Shown here piece after piece: positions 9,953 to 21,825 of a stretch of DNA of 64,000 bases. The stretch is from assembly GCF_004210375.1 (NCBI RefSeq), contig NC_134830.1, positions 186,001 to 250,000 on the forward strand, written 5' to 3'. The stretch is from Tachypleus tridentatus. Lineage: Eukaryota > Arthropoda > Merostomata > Xiphosura > Limulidae. The stretch's first letter is position 1, and the number at the start of each line of letters is the position of its first letter. The position numbers were made by a program, and so were the translations under genes. Below the pieces are notes generated by a model, which saw nothing but the letters and a program-made list of their open reading frames with translations, searched no databases and had not been told where the DNA came from.

Positions 9953-11438
9953 CTAGAAATGAGTATTGTAAGTTTCAAACTATAATAACCATGACACCAT
10001 CATATTTCCTTCAGAAATAAGGACATGATAATAGTTTAAACTTATCCATAATGTCGAATAATAATTATGTGATTTTTATCATATTTGAAATATATTTGCT
10101 ACAAATATTTTAAGAACATTTAGCTTATCGTTGTCAACGGCGATGACATAGCTTTAATATCAAAATAATTCTAAAGTGATACCACTGGTAACACTTTGAA
10201 ATTAGACTCGTGTTATTTCAAATCTGGGGTACAGTACTCTAAAGACGATTCTGTATATGTGTATATTTGTTAGCATCCATCACTCAGAGTTGGCTAGCTC
10301 GATTGTCTTTACTTTTTGTATTGTAATGGAAAACTGACCAGTGGCGAACAAGGAAAACTTTGATAGGATTTTTTCCTGAAAAGATAAATAAAAAAAATAT
10401 CTTACAATAAAGCACAATTTTACGTCTTGGAAAGACTTTTGGTTTTGAGTGAAAAGACACAAGTGCTTAATAAATTAAATTAAATGAGTCAGTTATTACC
10501 TTCTGTAAAGCCAGGTACATAATTAGTAGTTAATGAAGTAATTAGGGTTTTGATAACAAAAGACAAAAAGGAAAAGGAACATTATATAGCTTTGCTTTTG
10601 TTTCAATAACAGGTATCCTCAACTACAATACATAATTCACAATTTGCATAGATTCAGAAATTTTAAAAAAAATCATATTAACAAATGTACTAATTTCGTA
10701 ATACCTCCTTTGACTAACCAAAGAATATTCTCCAAAAACGTGTCATACAAGAACGGATTATCTGTTTGTTGTTAAGAACAAAGCTATAAGAATCAGGATT
10801 AGCACTGATCCTTCGGGTTGCGAGAGTGAATTTAAAAACAGAAAAAGAGTCCGACATTTTACAGACTTTTAAATTTAACTTTCCGCCACTCGAACTACTT
10901 TTATTGATTATTTTTCGGTTTTTTTTTTGGGGGGGGATCATTATTGCTTCTAGAACAAAGCTAATGAAAAAACCCTTTCTGGTTTGTTAATCACTCCTTC
11001 ATTATTGTTAACTAAAGGCATTGTTAAGCTCGATTCAAATTCTAACCAATTGTATTTTAGGATCACTGTCTATTGTATTTTAGGATCACTGTCTGTTGTA
11101 TTTTGGGATCACTGTCTATTGTATTTTAGGATCACTGTCTATTGCATTGAATATTATTTCTAAATGGTCTTCCATGGTGAGAGATTTTATAGACCATACT
11201 AACTAAAGTCTTCGAAGAGGGATATCTCAGCTGTCATATAAGTCTTAACAATTTGCTTTTTACATTGTATTCACTAACACGCAGATTCAACAACTCGCAA
11301 AACAATCAGAATACAAACAAATCACAACGAATGTAATACTCCTTCGGCAGCATTCTATGTACCATTTATCGTCACCTCAAAAAAAAAAATCAAATTCTGA
11401 AATCTTTATCGTTTATTGAGTTATTATTGTTTCCTTAC
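9953..11438 (-). other. Intron between Ig1 and Ig2 exons
   Basis: 1,486-bp phase-1 intron with acceptor TTTCTAG and donor GTAAGG. It contains a 23-bp, four-copy tandem repeat (11050-11145). Nothing else was recognised. Confidence 0.7.
11050..11145. repeat. 23-bp tandem repeat, four copies
   Basis: Four near-identical units of TGTATTTTAGGATCACTG plus CTAT, with one copy carrying G for A. It lies in an intron. Confidence 0.9.
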
Positions 11439-11646
11439 ACACTACATCCAAATATCCGACTTGACTCATCATTGGAGCTGTATTCACTTGACACATGTAG
11501 CCCCCTCTATCGGAATCTTTCACGTCATTTATTTGCAGAACAAAATTCCTGTTGTCAACATGATTTAGACTGATCCTGTAGTTTCTGGTAATCACGTGAT
11601 CGTGGATAGAGAGTATGGCCTTAGACTCCACTTTTATCCAGGCCGC
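11439..11646 (-). CDS. Exon: second half of Ig1 of lachesin/DIP-like protein
   Basis: 208-bp coding exon, acceptor CTCAACAG, donor GTGT|GTAAGG. It reads AAWIKVESKAILSIHDHVIT, RNYRISLNHVDNRNFVLQIN and DVKDSDRGGYMCQVNTAPMM, then SQVGYLDVV. This is the highly conserved block AWI-V---AIL-IH-HVITRN-RISL-H and DRG-YMCQVNT-PM-SQVGYLDVV of the lachesin/DIP family, with the Ig1 tryptophan and second cysteine. It begins at a codon boundary, as the family's Ig1-splitting intron usually does. The preceding exon (signal peptide and the first half of Ig1) was not recognised in 11,647-64,000, so the first intron is either very long or passes out of the window. DIP or lachesin identity is unresolved. Confidence 0.9.
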
Positions 11647-12436
11647 CTGTTGAGAAAAGAAATTACATTAATAGGACCGAAATCCAGCAATATAGAAATA
11701 AATGATTAGTATGTATTACAGTGTATTACGTGAGTAACCATTCCCACTGAGCCAGCAATAGACAAGAAAAGAACCAGTGCGAATTTCATAGATGACTGTA
11801 CCAGACGAAGTTGAAGGTGACATCTATTATTTTATTTCGGTTTACGGTGGTTTCATCCAGTGTCTTCGTTCCTAAACTTAAATCACTCTACGACAAGCTT
11901 AAGAAAACCGTGATTTATTGGGTGGATTTCAAAGCTTTTACACAAATCGATCCAATTACTGGATGGAAGCAATCAACCGAGATAATCAATATACTTAACG
12001 ACAGAGATAGAAATGGCTAAATCTAGTAATGCCTCATTTAACATGTGTCACAAACAATTCATTAGCTTTAATATAGACTATAGTGAACAAATGTTTTTTA
12101 TATATTTTTGACAAAGTACAATTGCGCCTCTATTATTTTTTTTTCAGTCTTTTAAGATATCCACGTAAAACAAAATAAATATTTATTGATCGTAAATCAT
12201 GTGAAAACTTAGGAAACTATTAAAGGTGAAACTTATTCTGAATTTATTCATGAAGTTATAGACTAGAAGAAAGACACTAGTCGGCGATATCCATCGCCAT
12301 CTCTTGGGCTTTTAATCTAATCAAATATTAGAATTTGACGACATTCTTATAACGCTTCAGTGTAGATCAAAACAAGCAGGTACCCATGCAATGAGAAAGG
12401 TCTCTACGATTAATTACACTAATTTATCAGCTATAT

Positions 12437-12530
12437 AGGGGCTGAATGTGGTCATGTGGTTGTCGTGTCGGGCTGTAGTACGTAGGTCCATGGTTCGAGA
12501 CGTAATGGCGCTAAACATCTTCCGCACTTT
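12437..12530 (+). repeat. tRNA-like head of a different SINE
   Basis: A-box-like TGTGGTCATGTGGTTGTCG and B-box-like GGTTCGAGAC, in tRNA-like spacing, but unlike families A to C. About 200 bp downstream may belong to the same element. Single copy in this window, so the call is weak. Confidence 0.4.
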
Positions 12531-12835
12531 CAGCTCAAAGTGCCTCTTAAAAGTAACACTCGATTTTGCTATTCGGTTCAAAGGCCGAATAAAGCGCCTG
12601 TGGCGGCGATTGCCTGCTTTGTTTGCCCTCCTCGAGTCAGTAGCTGAAAATTAAAACGGACATAACTGACTTAGTCCTTTAGCCCACGAGCGAATGAGCT
12701 GTCATTTATGTTGAAAGTTCCAATCTCGAATCTTGCTTCACAGGTACTATACACAGGTTTCAAGCAGAGGGAAGTGAGAGGTTTTTAAACTTCTTCCGTA
12801 ATTTTTTCTTAACCTTAATTAAATAGCATGAACTA

Positions 12836-13388
12836 GTCAAAAACAGTGTAATCCGGACAACATAAAGTAGTCAAAACTGTGTCACCGGACAGCATGCCCT
12901 CCAGTGGCTCAGCGGTATGTCTGCGGACTTACAACGCTAAAAACCGGGTTTCGATACCCGTGGTGGGCAGAGCACAGATAGCCCATTGTGTAGCTTTGTG
13001 CTTAATTCAAAACAACAGCCAGACAGCATAAAGTAGTCAAAACTGTGTAATCCGGACAGCATAAAGTAGTCAAAACTGTGTAATCCGGACATCGTAAAGT
13101 AGTCAAAACTATGTAATCTGAATAGCATAAAGTAGTCAAAACTGTGTAATCTGAATAGCATCAAGTCGTCAAAACTATGTGATCTGAATAGCATCAAGTA
13201 GTCAAAACTATGTAATCTGAATAGCATAAAGTAATCAAAACTGTGTAATTTGAATAGCATAACGTAGTCAAAACTGTGTATTTCGGACAGCATAAATTAG
13301 TCAAAACTGTGTAATCTGAATAGCATAAAGTAGCCAAAAAATGAGTAATCTCATTAGTGTATAAAGTAGTCAAAACTGTAAATCTGAA
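12836..13388. repeat. 33-bp minisatellite interrupted by a SINE
   Basis: About 13 units of GTCAAAACTGTGTAATCTGA plus ATAGCATAAAGTA, with point variants. The array is split by a SINE-C insertion at 12896-13021. The open frames across it are by-products of a period divisible by three. Confidence 0.92.
12896..13021 (+). repeat. SINE-C copy with target-site duplication
   Basis: Head CCTCCAGTGGCTCAGCGG, B-box region GGGTTTCGATACCCG, tail GATAGCCCATTGTGTAGC and TTTGTGCTTAATTC. It is flanked by GACAGCAT at 12888-12895 and 13022-13029. That motif is part of the host minisatellite, so the insertion post-dates the array. Confidence 0.88.
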
Positions 13389-13699
13389 GCAAACCATAAC
13401 TTTTCATAAAAATGTGTTTGCTGTAATATTAACCGATAGTAAAAAGACTATAGATGCTAGGAACTGGTACTGTTGTCAATCATGTCATTCGTGGACAACA
13501 ATTCGAAACTCGAAATATATCGGACGAACGAATGGGAAATATCCTCTCTGTCTGCATAAAACTTCCAAAAATTAAGAAATGTTGTCCAGAAAGTTAAATG
13601 TGCTTATTTGGCAACTGTTCAATACTGGAGTGTGTTGGAATAATATTATGACTTTTTATTATGACTCTTTAGGACAATATCACGTTCACCGTAATCTAC

Positions 13700-14440
13700 A
13701 AATACAAGGGATGTGACAACAGAGAAAATTATTGAGTAAAAATTCTAAAAATGTGACAACAAAGAAATTGTAGAGAACAAAAATCTAAAGATGTGACAAC
13801 AAAGAAAATGTAGAGTAAAAGTTCTAAAGATGTGACGACAAAGAAATTGTAGAGTATAAACATCTAAAAATGTCGACGAGAGAAAATGAAGAACACAAAA
13901 ATCTAAAAATGTGACAACAGAGAAATTATAGAATATAAACATCTAAAGGTGTGTCGACAGAGAAAATGTAGAACACAAAAATATAAAAATGTGGCAACAG
14001 AGAAATTATAGAGTATAAACATCTAAAGGTGTGTCGACAGAGAAAATGTAGAACACAAAAATCTAAAGATGTGACAACAGAGAAATTATAGAGTACAAAA
14101 ATCTAAAGATGTGACAACAAAGAAAATGTAGAACACAAAAATCTAAAGATGTGACAACAGAGAAATTATAGAGTACAAAATCTAAAGGTGTGTCGACAGA
14201 GAAAATGTAGAACACAAAAATCTAAAGGTGTGTCGACAGAGAAAATGTAGAACACACAAAATCTAAAGATGTGACAACAGAGAAATTATAGAGTACAAAA
14301 ATCTAAAGATGTGACAACAAAGAAAATGTAGAACACAAAAATCTAAAGATGTGACAACAGAGAAATTATAGAGTATAAACATCTAAAGGTGTGTCGACAG
14401 AGAAATTATAGAGTACGACAATACGAAAAAAAAATATAAA
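13700..14440. repeat. 40-bp minisatellite with two alternating unit types
   Basis: About 18 units of roughly 40 bp. Type 1 has GTGACAACAGAGAAATTATA and type 2 has GTGTCGACAGAGAAAATGTA. They are mixed in a partly regular order. The reverse open frame at 13745-13942 lies wholly in the array and is not a gene. Confidence 0.9.
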
Positions 14441-15124
14441 GATGTGGCAATATAAAAAATGTAAAGATGTAGAACGGAAAATACATGGATTATGAGTATG
14501 AAAATGCAGGGCGTTACAATGTGTAGGTTGTGACAGTACAGAAAATATAGTTGAGTGGGATAATAGGAAAATGTACGGGAATAATATAGACTTTACCTTT
14601 GAAAAAAACAGTTGTTTGTTCCAGAATTACTGTCCAAAGCTACGGAAAGAGATATCCGCGCATAACCGTATTTAATTTTGAAGTTAGAGACCTGGTGGAC
14701 AGCAGCTACGCGAGAACGACAACTCTTACCGAATAATCGTACTTGGTTGTCACTCTTATAGCACAACCGCAGCAACGGGCCACAAACCATGAATTTTCAT
14801 ATCTACAGTCCAATCACGCAAACCATTAGGCCTCGTACACTGCTCAGTTCTGATAAACCAATTCTACAATGGATTTAATTTCTTGAAATGTTTACATGTT
14901 ATACGGTAATATTTGTACTTTGAATCCGAAAATTATATTAATTTTTTCTGCATCACGAACAGATGTTTTTACAAAACGTCATATTAGGCAACTTTTACAT
15001 AAGTTGATCATTTTCATTGATATCAAGTCATATTTTGATATGCTTAAAATGTTGACAACCACTAGCTATAGATTTCTCTAGACTATTCGCGACGCAAGAG
15101 TCTTAGCGGTCTTACTAAAACCCA

Positions 15125-15398
15125 GGCCCGGCATGGCCAAGCGCGTAAGGCGTGCGACTCGTAATCCGAGGTCGCGGGTTCGAGCCCGCGTCGCGCTAAA
15201 CATGCTCGCCCTCCCAGCCGTGGGGGCGTATAATGTGACGGTCAATTCCACTATTCGTTGGTAAAAGAGTAGCCCAATAGTTGGCGGTGAGTGGTGATGA
15301 CTAGCTGCCTTCCCTCTAGTCTTACACTGCTAAATCAGGGACGGCTAGCACAGATAGCCCTCGAGTAGCTTTGTGCGAAATTCCAAAACAAACCAAAA
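15125..15398 (+). repeat. SINE-A copy, near consensus
   Basis: Head GGCCCGGCATGGCCAAGCGC, B box GGGTTCGAGCCCGCG, complete body and tail ending in AAACAAACC. One of the best preserved copies. Confidence 0.93.
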
Positions 15399-15676
15399 CT
15401 TACTAAAACCCAGACATAACAAACCTAATAATCAATGTTAGTTGTAGTGAAATAATAATTAGATACAAGTAAGATATTTTTCGTCCCTATTAAAATCTTT
15501 TGACGTGATAGAAAAGTAATATATTTTCGAAACCCGCGTAGCTAAATGATGAAAATCCGTTATTGAAACCAAAACAACTTTTATGAAGTTTAAATTTGCA
15601 GGCCTGTGTAACAATGCAGATTTGATAAACGTGTAACTTTAACATAAGTGTGGTTTTGGTCTATAAAATGTCATCA

Positions 15677-15952
15677 GGCGGGCATGGCAAAGTGGGTTAA
15701 GGCGTTAGACTCATAATCTGAGGGTCGCGGGTTCGCATCCCCGTCGCACAAAAATGCTTGTTTTTTCAGCCGTGGGGGCGTTATAAAATGATGGTCAATC
15801 CCACTATTTGTGGTAAAAAAATAGCCCAAGAGTTGGCAGTGGAAAGTGATGACTAGCTGCCTTCCCTCTAGTCTTACACTACTAAATTAGGGATGGCTAG
15901 CGCAGATAGCCCTCGAGGAGCTTTACGCAAAATTCAAAAAAACAGACAAACT
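15677..15952 (+). repeat. SINE-A copy
   Basis: Head GGCGGGCATGGCAAAGTGG, B box GGGTTCGCATCCCCG, full body and tail. Same orientation as the copy 280 bp upstream. Confidence 0.92.
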
Positions 15953-17350
15953 AAATAAAACGTCTTTTTTTCTTGGAAACAAAAAATATGTAGTCTTGGG
16001 AGAAAAGCTCATGTTAAATTTATAAGAAACTTTCATGGCGTAAATGTAAGATCGATATGACTTGTTCGTTGGTTGTCAATACGATTACGTTTATTTCCGA
16101 ATAAACATTTCAAAGTTTGTCCCACGTGACATCCATAACAAAATCCATTGGTTGCAGTTTAAATTTATTCACACATTTATCCTTATTTATCTCACTTTAC
16201 CACTGCGAGATTAAACTGTATGTCGATTTGTAGTTTAAGTGAGGTTAAACCCTTGAGAAAGACCAGTGCATAAATAACACAACTAGAACTTTTAGACTGT
16301 ATTCAGCGCTTGAGATGCTCAACCACATGAGTTTATTATATACTTTACGAAATAATTCAAACTGATTGTTTCATCATCGGAGTTTCGTTTTGCAAAAATT
16401 ATAGATCCTCCGATGAAGAACGGAATATTAAATTAGCTGTAGTTATCACTGGGTTAATTTTCAATTATGATATATACAGGTAACTTGGTTTGAAAGGAAG
16501 TAATTGATAACCAATGAAAACAGTCACGTTGACAGACAGAAGACAATTTCTGTGTTATTTATAAGACACGACATACTAGTACAGAGGGACTGGGACACAA
16601 TTTTAAGTAGTTGTTTTTCATACTCTAATAAAAAAACAAGAAAGCCCTAGTTTTGGTATTTTCCTTCTAGAAATGGACTTTAATCACATATGGAGTGACC
16701 AAATATCCCTACGTAGATGTATAGCTGTACATAATAAGGATGGCAACCAGTCTATCACCTCTATCATAAAGGTTTTGTTCACCTATGAACCGAATAATAA
16801 TGCACCCAGAGCTAAAATTTCGTTCGTGTGAACTTTGGACCCTGTGAGCGCAGCCACGAATATTAGCCGTTAAGCCTTCCAAATACTGTAGTTGGGTCTC
16901 AAAGGTAACACCCACTGAGAGATGGAAACATATCGTCCATCACATTTAACTTCTAAGAAATAAACTTGGGTGCTCAGGTCCTCACGACCTCTCACTTCTA
17001 AAACTATCATTCACTGCACGAGTTCTGCAGCCCATTCAAATATGGACATGAATTCGAAATGAGGAAATGATAAAAACGAGACGCGAAAGAAAATTCGCTG
17101 AAGAAAGAAACTGATGTCCGGAACTTGGCGGATATCTAAAATATATGAATAACAAGGTCAAATTTAAGAGCACTTTGTAAATATAGGTTTACGATGATAT
17201 AAAAATAATGGGTGTTTACACCCCTAATTTCAAGAATGCAGTACATCAATCAGATTCCGCCCTGTTATAAGATAAGGAATGAATTGTTTGTATGATATTA
17301 TACCCAATCATTGTTTATGACACTCACTCTCTGAGCATCAGAAAAATGGT

Positions 17351-17610
17351 TTTCTTTGAAATTCGCGCAAAGCTACACGAGAATTATCTGCGCTAGCTGT
17401 CCCTAATTTAGTAGTATAAGACTAGAGGAAAGGCAGCTAGTAATCACCACCCACCGCCAACTCTTGGGCTACTCTTTTACCAACAAATAGTAGGATTGAC
17501 CTTTACATTATAATGCCGCACGGGTGAAAGGGCAAGCATGTTTGATGTGATGGGGATTCGAATCCGCGACCCTCGGATTACGAGTCGCGAGTGCGTTAAT
17601 CACCTGGCCT
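17351..17610 (-). repeat. SINE-A copy
   Basis: Reversed tail AAATTCGCGCAAAGCTAC through the reversed head CACCTGGCC. Confidence 0.9.
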
Positions 17611-17903
17611 CATCAGAAAAATGGCTGCGTAGGCGAAATGCATTTTAAACCTGAGACAAATGAATAATATATTTTATCTTGTTTGTTTGTGCAATGTTTC
17701 ATAACTAATGAAATAATTAATAAAATATTCAAGTTTAATTATTTTATTTTATGTTATTTACTTTTAGATTTGCTCTGATGTTAAAAGCATAAAAACTTCT
17801 ATCTGGAAGAGTTTCAAATCTGTATGAACTGTGATGTATAGTTTTATACTAAAGGGATGCTAATTTATTAATTTGATTTTCATATATTTTATTTTCGGAT
17901 CTA

Positions 17904-17981
17904 CAGGGTGTCCGGAAACTCACTGTGCAGTTTTGTCTGTTAATAAATATATAAGTGCACAGTGATTTTCCGAACACCCTG
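17904..17981. mobile_element. 78-bp palindromic TA-flanked mini-element
   Basis: Arms CAGGGTGTCCGGAAACTCAC plus TGTGCA and their reverse TGCACAGTGATTTTCCGAAC plus ACCCTG enclose 26 bp. TA flanks both ends. It looks like a minimal Tc1/mariner-type MITE made of little more than its ends. Confidence 0.8.
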
Positions 17982-18094
17982 TATTATTCCTTTCAAAAAA
18001 TTTGTTGTGAAGTTTATTGTTAACAATATCTTATGATTACCGACAAGTTATATTTTTGAATTTCGCGTAAAGCAACTCAAGAGCTATCTGACAT

Positions 18095-18230
18095 ACTAAG
18101 GTCCCCCGCCCATGGCTCAGATGTAATTATGATGTCTGATGCTTTATACAGCTAAAAACTACTTATCGATACTCGTGATGGCAAAACATCAATAGCCCTC
18201 GAGTAGCTTTGTGCTTAACAACAAACAGAC
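18095..18230 (+). repeat. SINE-C copy, degenerate
   Basis: GCCCATGGCTCAGATG, GCTAAAAACTA, CGATACTCGTGATGGC and GTAGCTTTGTGCTTAACAAC. Confidence 0.6.
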
Positions 18231-18254
18231 GGGCGAAACGGAGGGCAAATAATG

Positions 18255-18645
18255 AACAGTTCCCATCGCCAATTCGTAGACTACTCTTTAACAACAGAAA
18301 CGTGGGGCCGTCACCAAAACATGCTCGCCTTTTCAGCCGTGGGGGCGTTATAATGTAACGGTCAATCCCACTATTGGTTAGTAAAAGAGTATCCCAACAG
18401 TTGACAGTGGGTGGTGATGACTAGCTGCCTTCCCTCTAGTCTTACACTGCTAAATTAAGGACGGCTAGCGTAGATAGCCCTCGATTAGCTTTGCGCAAAT
18501 TCCAAAAAAACGAAAGTGGGATTCACCGACGTATCATAATGTTCCCGCGGTTGAAACCATGAACATGAGTGGTGAAGCGTTTGAACTCACGACTTCCAGA
18601 TTATGAGTCAACGAAACCTCAACCCCAGGTCATGCTAAGCCACCG
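18255..18645 (-). repeat. Decayed SINE-A with another SINE-A inside it
   Basis: Outer minus copy: body part CCATCGCCAATTCGTAGACT at about 18263 and the continuation GTGGGATTCACCG through GAACTCACGAC after 18513. Between them sits a plus copy. Confidence 0.65.
18313..18514 (+). repeat. SINE-A copy, 5-prime truncated, nested
   Basis: Starts at CCAAAACATGCTCGCC, lacks the tRNA head and runs to GCAAATTCCAAAAAAA. It is bordered by similar sequence GAAACGTGGGG and GAAAGTGGGATT, possibly a decayed target-site duplication. Confidence 0.8.
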
Positions 18646-18799
18646 ATGTGGCATCAGGCATCAACTGATATTGATATATTAGGGTTAACGTCGAAGACAC
18701 TCTTAACGGCAATAATACAAACTTATTTCTCTATTAAAACACTAAAAAAAAGTTTAACTAAAACCAAAACTCTTAATGAAGAGAAACCCTTGAAATAAA

Positions 18800-19060
18800 A
18801 TATATCTGAAAACGACTGGTATAGGTATTAACACTTCTGTTGATAAGGAGAAAACCTTTCTAGGTCATCTAGGGAGACTTTGCAAGTGACCGTTGCCAGA
18901 CACGTCTTAGGGACGAGTATATAACGGGTACGAGATTGTAGGGCGTTGCAGTTAATTACAGGTATAAAGGTGATTTTATTGGTTTAATTTTAGTTTTAGT
19001 TGCTGTATAAGTACGGATTCTTTGATTTTGCGTTTGATACATTTTGAAAAAGTAAAATGT
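18800..19060 (+). repeat. Penelope-like element fragment
   Basis: CGACTGGTATAGGTATTAAC, CTAGGTCATC, GTGACCGTTGCCAGACACG, TCTTAGGGACGAG and GTACGAGATTGTAGGG. The same blocks occur in the same order at 31495-31770 and reversed at 31775-31985. Assignment to Penelope-like retroelements rests on the overall motif style and is inference. Confidence 0.6.
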
Positions 19061-19321
19061 CCTCAAAATACGACCTGAAGGCCAGAAGCATGTTTGTTTT
19101 CAAAAGACTTTACCTCTCCAGTAAAGTTGTTGTTATTTATTAATGATTGCCTTTCAATCTTTTCTTTTGAGGGAAGAAAGAAATTACAGAAACTAAAAAG
19201 TGCTGAAAGTAATGTAGTGGAAAGAAGAAGTGAGCATAACCGCCACAGTTGTGCTAATCGTTATCCTTCCGAAAATATGATTGACCGTCAGAATAGGCCG
19301 TGATAAAGGCTAGAAAATTTT

Positions 19322-19386
19322 GATGTCAGGACTCAGACCCTCAGATTAGGATACGAGTACCTTAACCACCTGGCTGTGCCTGCCTC
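19322..19386 (-). repeat. SINE-A head fragment
   Basis: ACTCAGACCCTCAGATTAGG, then TTAACCACCTGGC. Upstream body too decayed to place. Confidence 0.5.
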
Positions 19387-20326
19387 ATTTGAAAATGCTA
19401 ATTATAAAATTTATATTTTGTAATACATATAACACAGAATACATATGTTTATAAAATAATTTCAAAGATATTTGTAATTCTTAGCATAAAAGATATTTAT
19501 GATTCGGTAAAACAAACTTATTGAACCTATGATCTTACGACTCGTACTTCTTTAAACACAAGTAATTATAATCTGTTGGGTTCAGATGCAAGCGTAACTA
19601 AAATAAATCCTGGATGGCTACAATAAACTGCATTATGTAAACTACTTTACTATAGCTGTAACTTTTACATTCTTCGTAATAAACGTTACACAATTTCCTT
19701 TATCTGTCTCTGGTTTATTATTGAAAACTTCTCAGCAAAGTTAAACTAAAGAAATATATAATTAATATCTTCGATTTCTTATCTTAATATTTTAATCACA
19801 GTAATAAATTAAAACAGTACTGGCGTTTCAGGAGAATGTTTATATATATATATTAATCAAAAATCTCATAACCACGTAACAAAATTTTCCGGTTTTTGAC
19901 CCGAGGAAATTTCCATCAACTAAATAGCAATGGAACACTTCAGATCAGTCTTTACCTTTCAACATCGCGAGTTATGATTGACGGATAAAGGATAAGGCCA
20001 TTAGCACCGAGTACCAAATGTTTCTTCTTTCAAGAATGCAGATAATTAGATCCCCATCGACTGAAAGCAACGATCGATTTTAGAAAATGAGTTATCGTTA
20101 GCAATTTAATGAAGAGTAAGTCTTCCTTTCTGGTGTGATTAGGAACATTTGACAGAATAATGAAAAATTATTTTAAACCATATAAAGTAAAGTAAATGGA
20201 ACGATGAGTTCGTTGAAATAATGTAAATGTGAGTATATGACTAGAAAACGTACATTATAGCAACTAGGGACACAACAGTGTTTTAAAATTGACAGTTTCG
20301 TGCAGCCTTTTGTAATTATTGCTTGC

Positions 20327-20585
20327 TTGTTTTAGAATTTCGCTCAAAGCTACGGGAGCTATCTGCGCTAGCCGCCCTTAATTTAGCAGTCAAAGACGAG
20401 ATGGAAAGCAGCTGATCACCGCCATCCATCGCTAACTCTTGGGTTACTCTTTTATGAACGAATAGTAGGATTAGCCGTTACATTATAATACCCCACCGCT
20501 GAAAGAACGGCCATGTTTGGTTGGAAAGGGGATTCGAACTCGTAACCCTCAGATTGCGAGTCAAGCGCTCCAACCACCCGGCTAT
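20327..20585 (-). repeat. SINE-A copy
   Basis: Reversed tail AGAATTTCGCTCAAAGCTAC through CAACCACCCGGC. Confidence 0.88.
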
Positions 20586-21484
20586 AAACAAAGTTGAACT
20601 ACATCAGTTCTAAAAGCAATCCATAATAAAAAAAAAGTCCAGGTTCGTTTACATCTTAAACTACACAATACCATTGATTTCACTGCTCTTACGACGATTG
20701 GTTAATCAAACAGAACTTAAAGCAACAAAATGTTGTGTCGATTGATGGAAACTAAACAAATGAAACAGAATGAAGCAGTAAAACAATTCGTCCTTTTTTA
20801 ACACTGCAGCTGTAGCTATGGTAGCGTTTTGTATGCTAATTTAATATATCTGTGTGACCATACAATAGAAAGACTCAGTCGCCTGAGACAGCGTAATATA
20901 CTTTGCTACACAGTTGAGCTAACGCAATGTGACAATAAATTTTCATTTTACGCAGCTCGATGAAATGTTTAAGGTTAGAAGCCTATAAAAATAGTTCAGA
21001 ACTCCATTTTCACAGTACAGACCACACACACAGTATTTGGACATTATCAATACTGTCAACGCTGTCATCCTTCTGCATTGTTTTGTTGTTCATTTCACGT
21101 ATATGACACGAAAGCGTTCATATTTGTTTAATAAAGTATCACACAATAGTCACGTTAGCTATATTCTTATCGGTTTCCTCTATTTGTGGTGAAAATGAAA
21201 ACACACTGAAAGACTTGATCCAGGTGCTTATTTGTTTATTTTGCCTCACTGACCGATCTCTGGAGTTACTACTGCTCAAAAAGACACTAGACAGAGGGAG
21301 AAACAAAGAGCAAACTTTGCTGAAGCTTTTAGTTGACAACTTCACGTTGTCTTTGTATGATGAGATTGCCTGGTACTGTAAGCCATATTAAACAAAAATT
21401 TTAATAACAGGAATAAGCAATCAAAACAAGCGTAACATCCTTGTACTAAAACATTGTTCAATTTTAACACAATGTTGTACGACG

Positions 21485-21560
21485 GCCCTCACCGTAATGT
21501 CCGCCACGGGAATCGAACGTCGAATTCGTAAACTCTCAAACCTACCGAAGAGCCATAAGA
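21485..21560 (-). repeat. SINE-C fragment, degenerate
   Basis: CCGCCACGGGAATCGAACG and a following AATTCGTAAAC in the reversed tRNA-head arrangement. Confidence 0.4.
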
Positions 21561-21696
21561 CGAAGAACCTGTGTCTGTGTTTAAGTTAATTTGTTTTATA
21601 TTACGAAAATGGATTAGAAATCGATATGACGTAAAATATTATCGATATAATTAAAAAGGGAATGCTTATCATTTTCAAAATTTAAATAACCTCACC

Positions 21697-21825
21697 TGCC
21701 AACCCTAGTAGCACAGCGGTATGTCTGTGGACTTACAATGCTAGAAACCCGGTTTCGATATCCGTTGTGGGCAGAGGACGGATAGTTCATTATGTAGTTA
21801 TGTGTTTACCTACAAACAAACTCTG
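21697..21825 (+). repeat. SINE-C copy
   Basis: CCCTAGTAGCACAGCGGTAT, GGTTTCGATATCCG, GTGGGCAGAGGACGGATAG and a decayed tail ending CTACAAACAAAC. Confidence 0.8.

Noticed and set aside
12937..13397. Two long minus-strand frames with HSFDYFMLFRL-type repeats
   Set aside because: By-product of the 33-bp minisatellite, whose period is divisible by three.
13700..14440. Possible CRISPR-like array
   Set aside because: Direct 40-bp tandem units without unique spacers, in eukaryotic DNA.
15125..15200. tRNA genes (A and B boxes in many places)
   Set aside because: All such heads continue into SINE bodies and many have decayed stems, so none is called as a tRNA gene.
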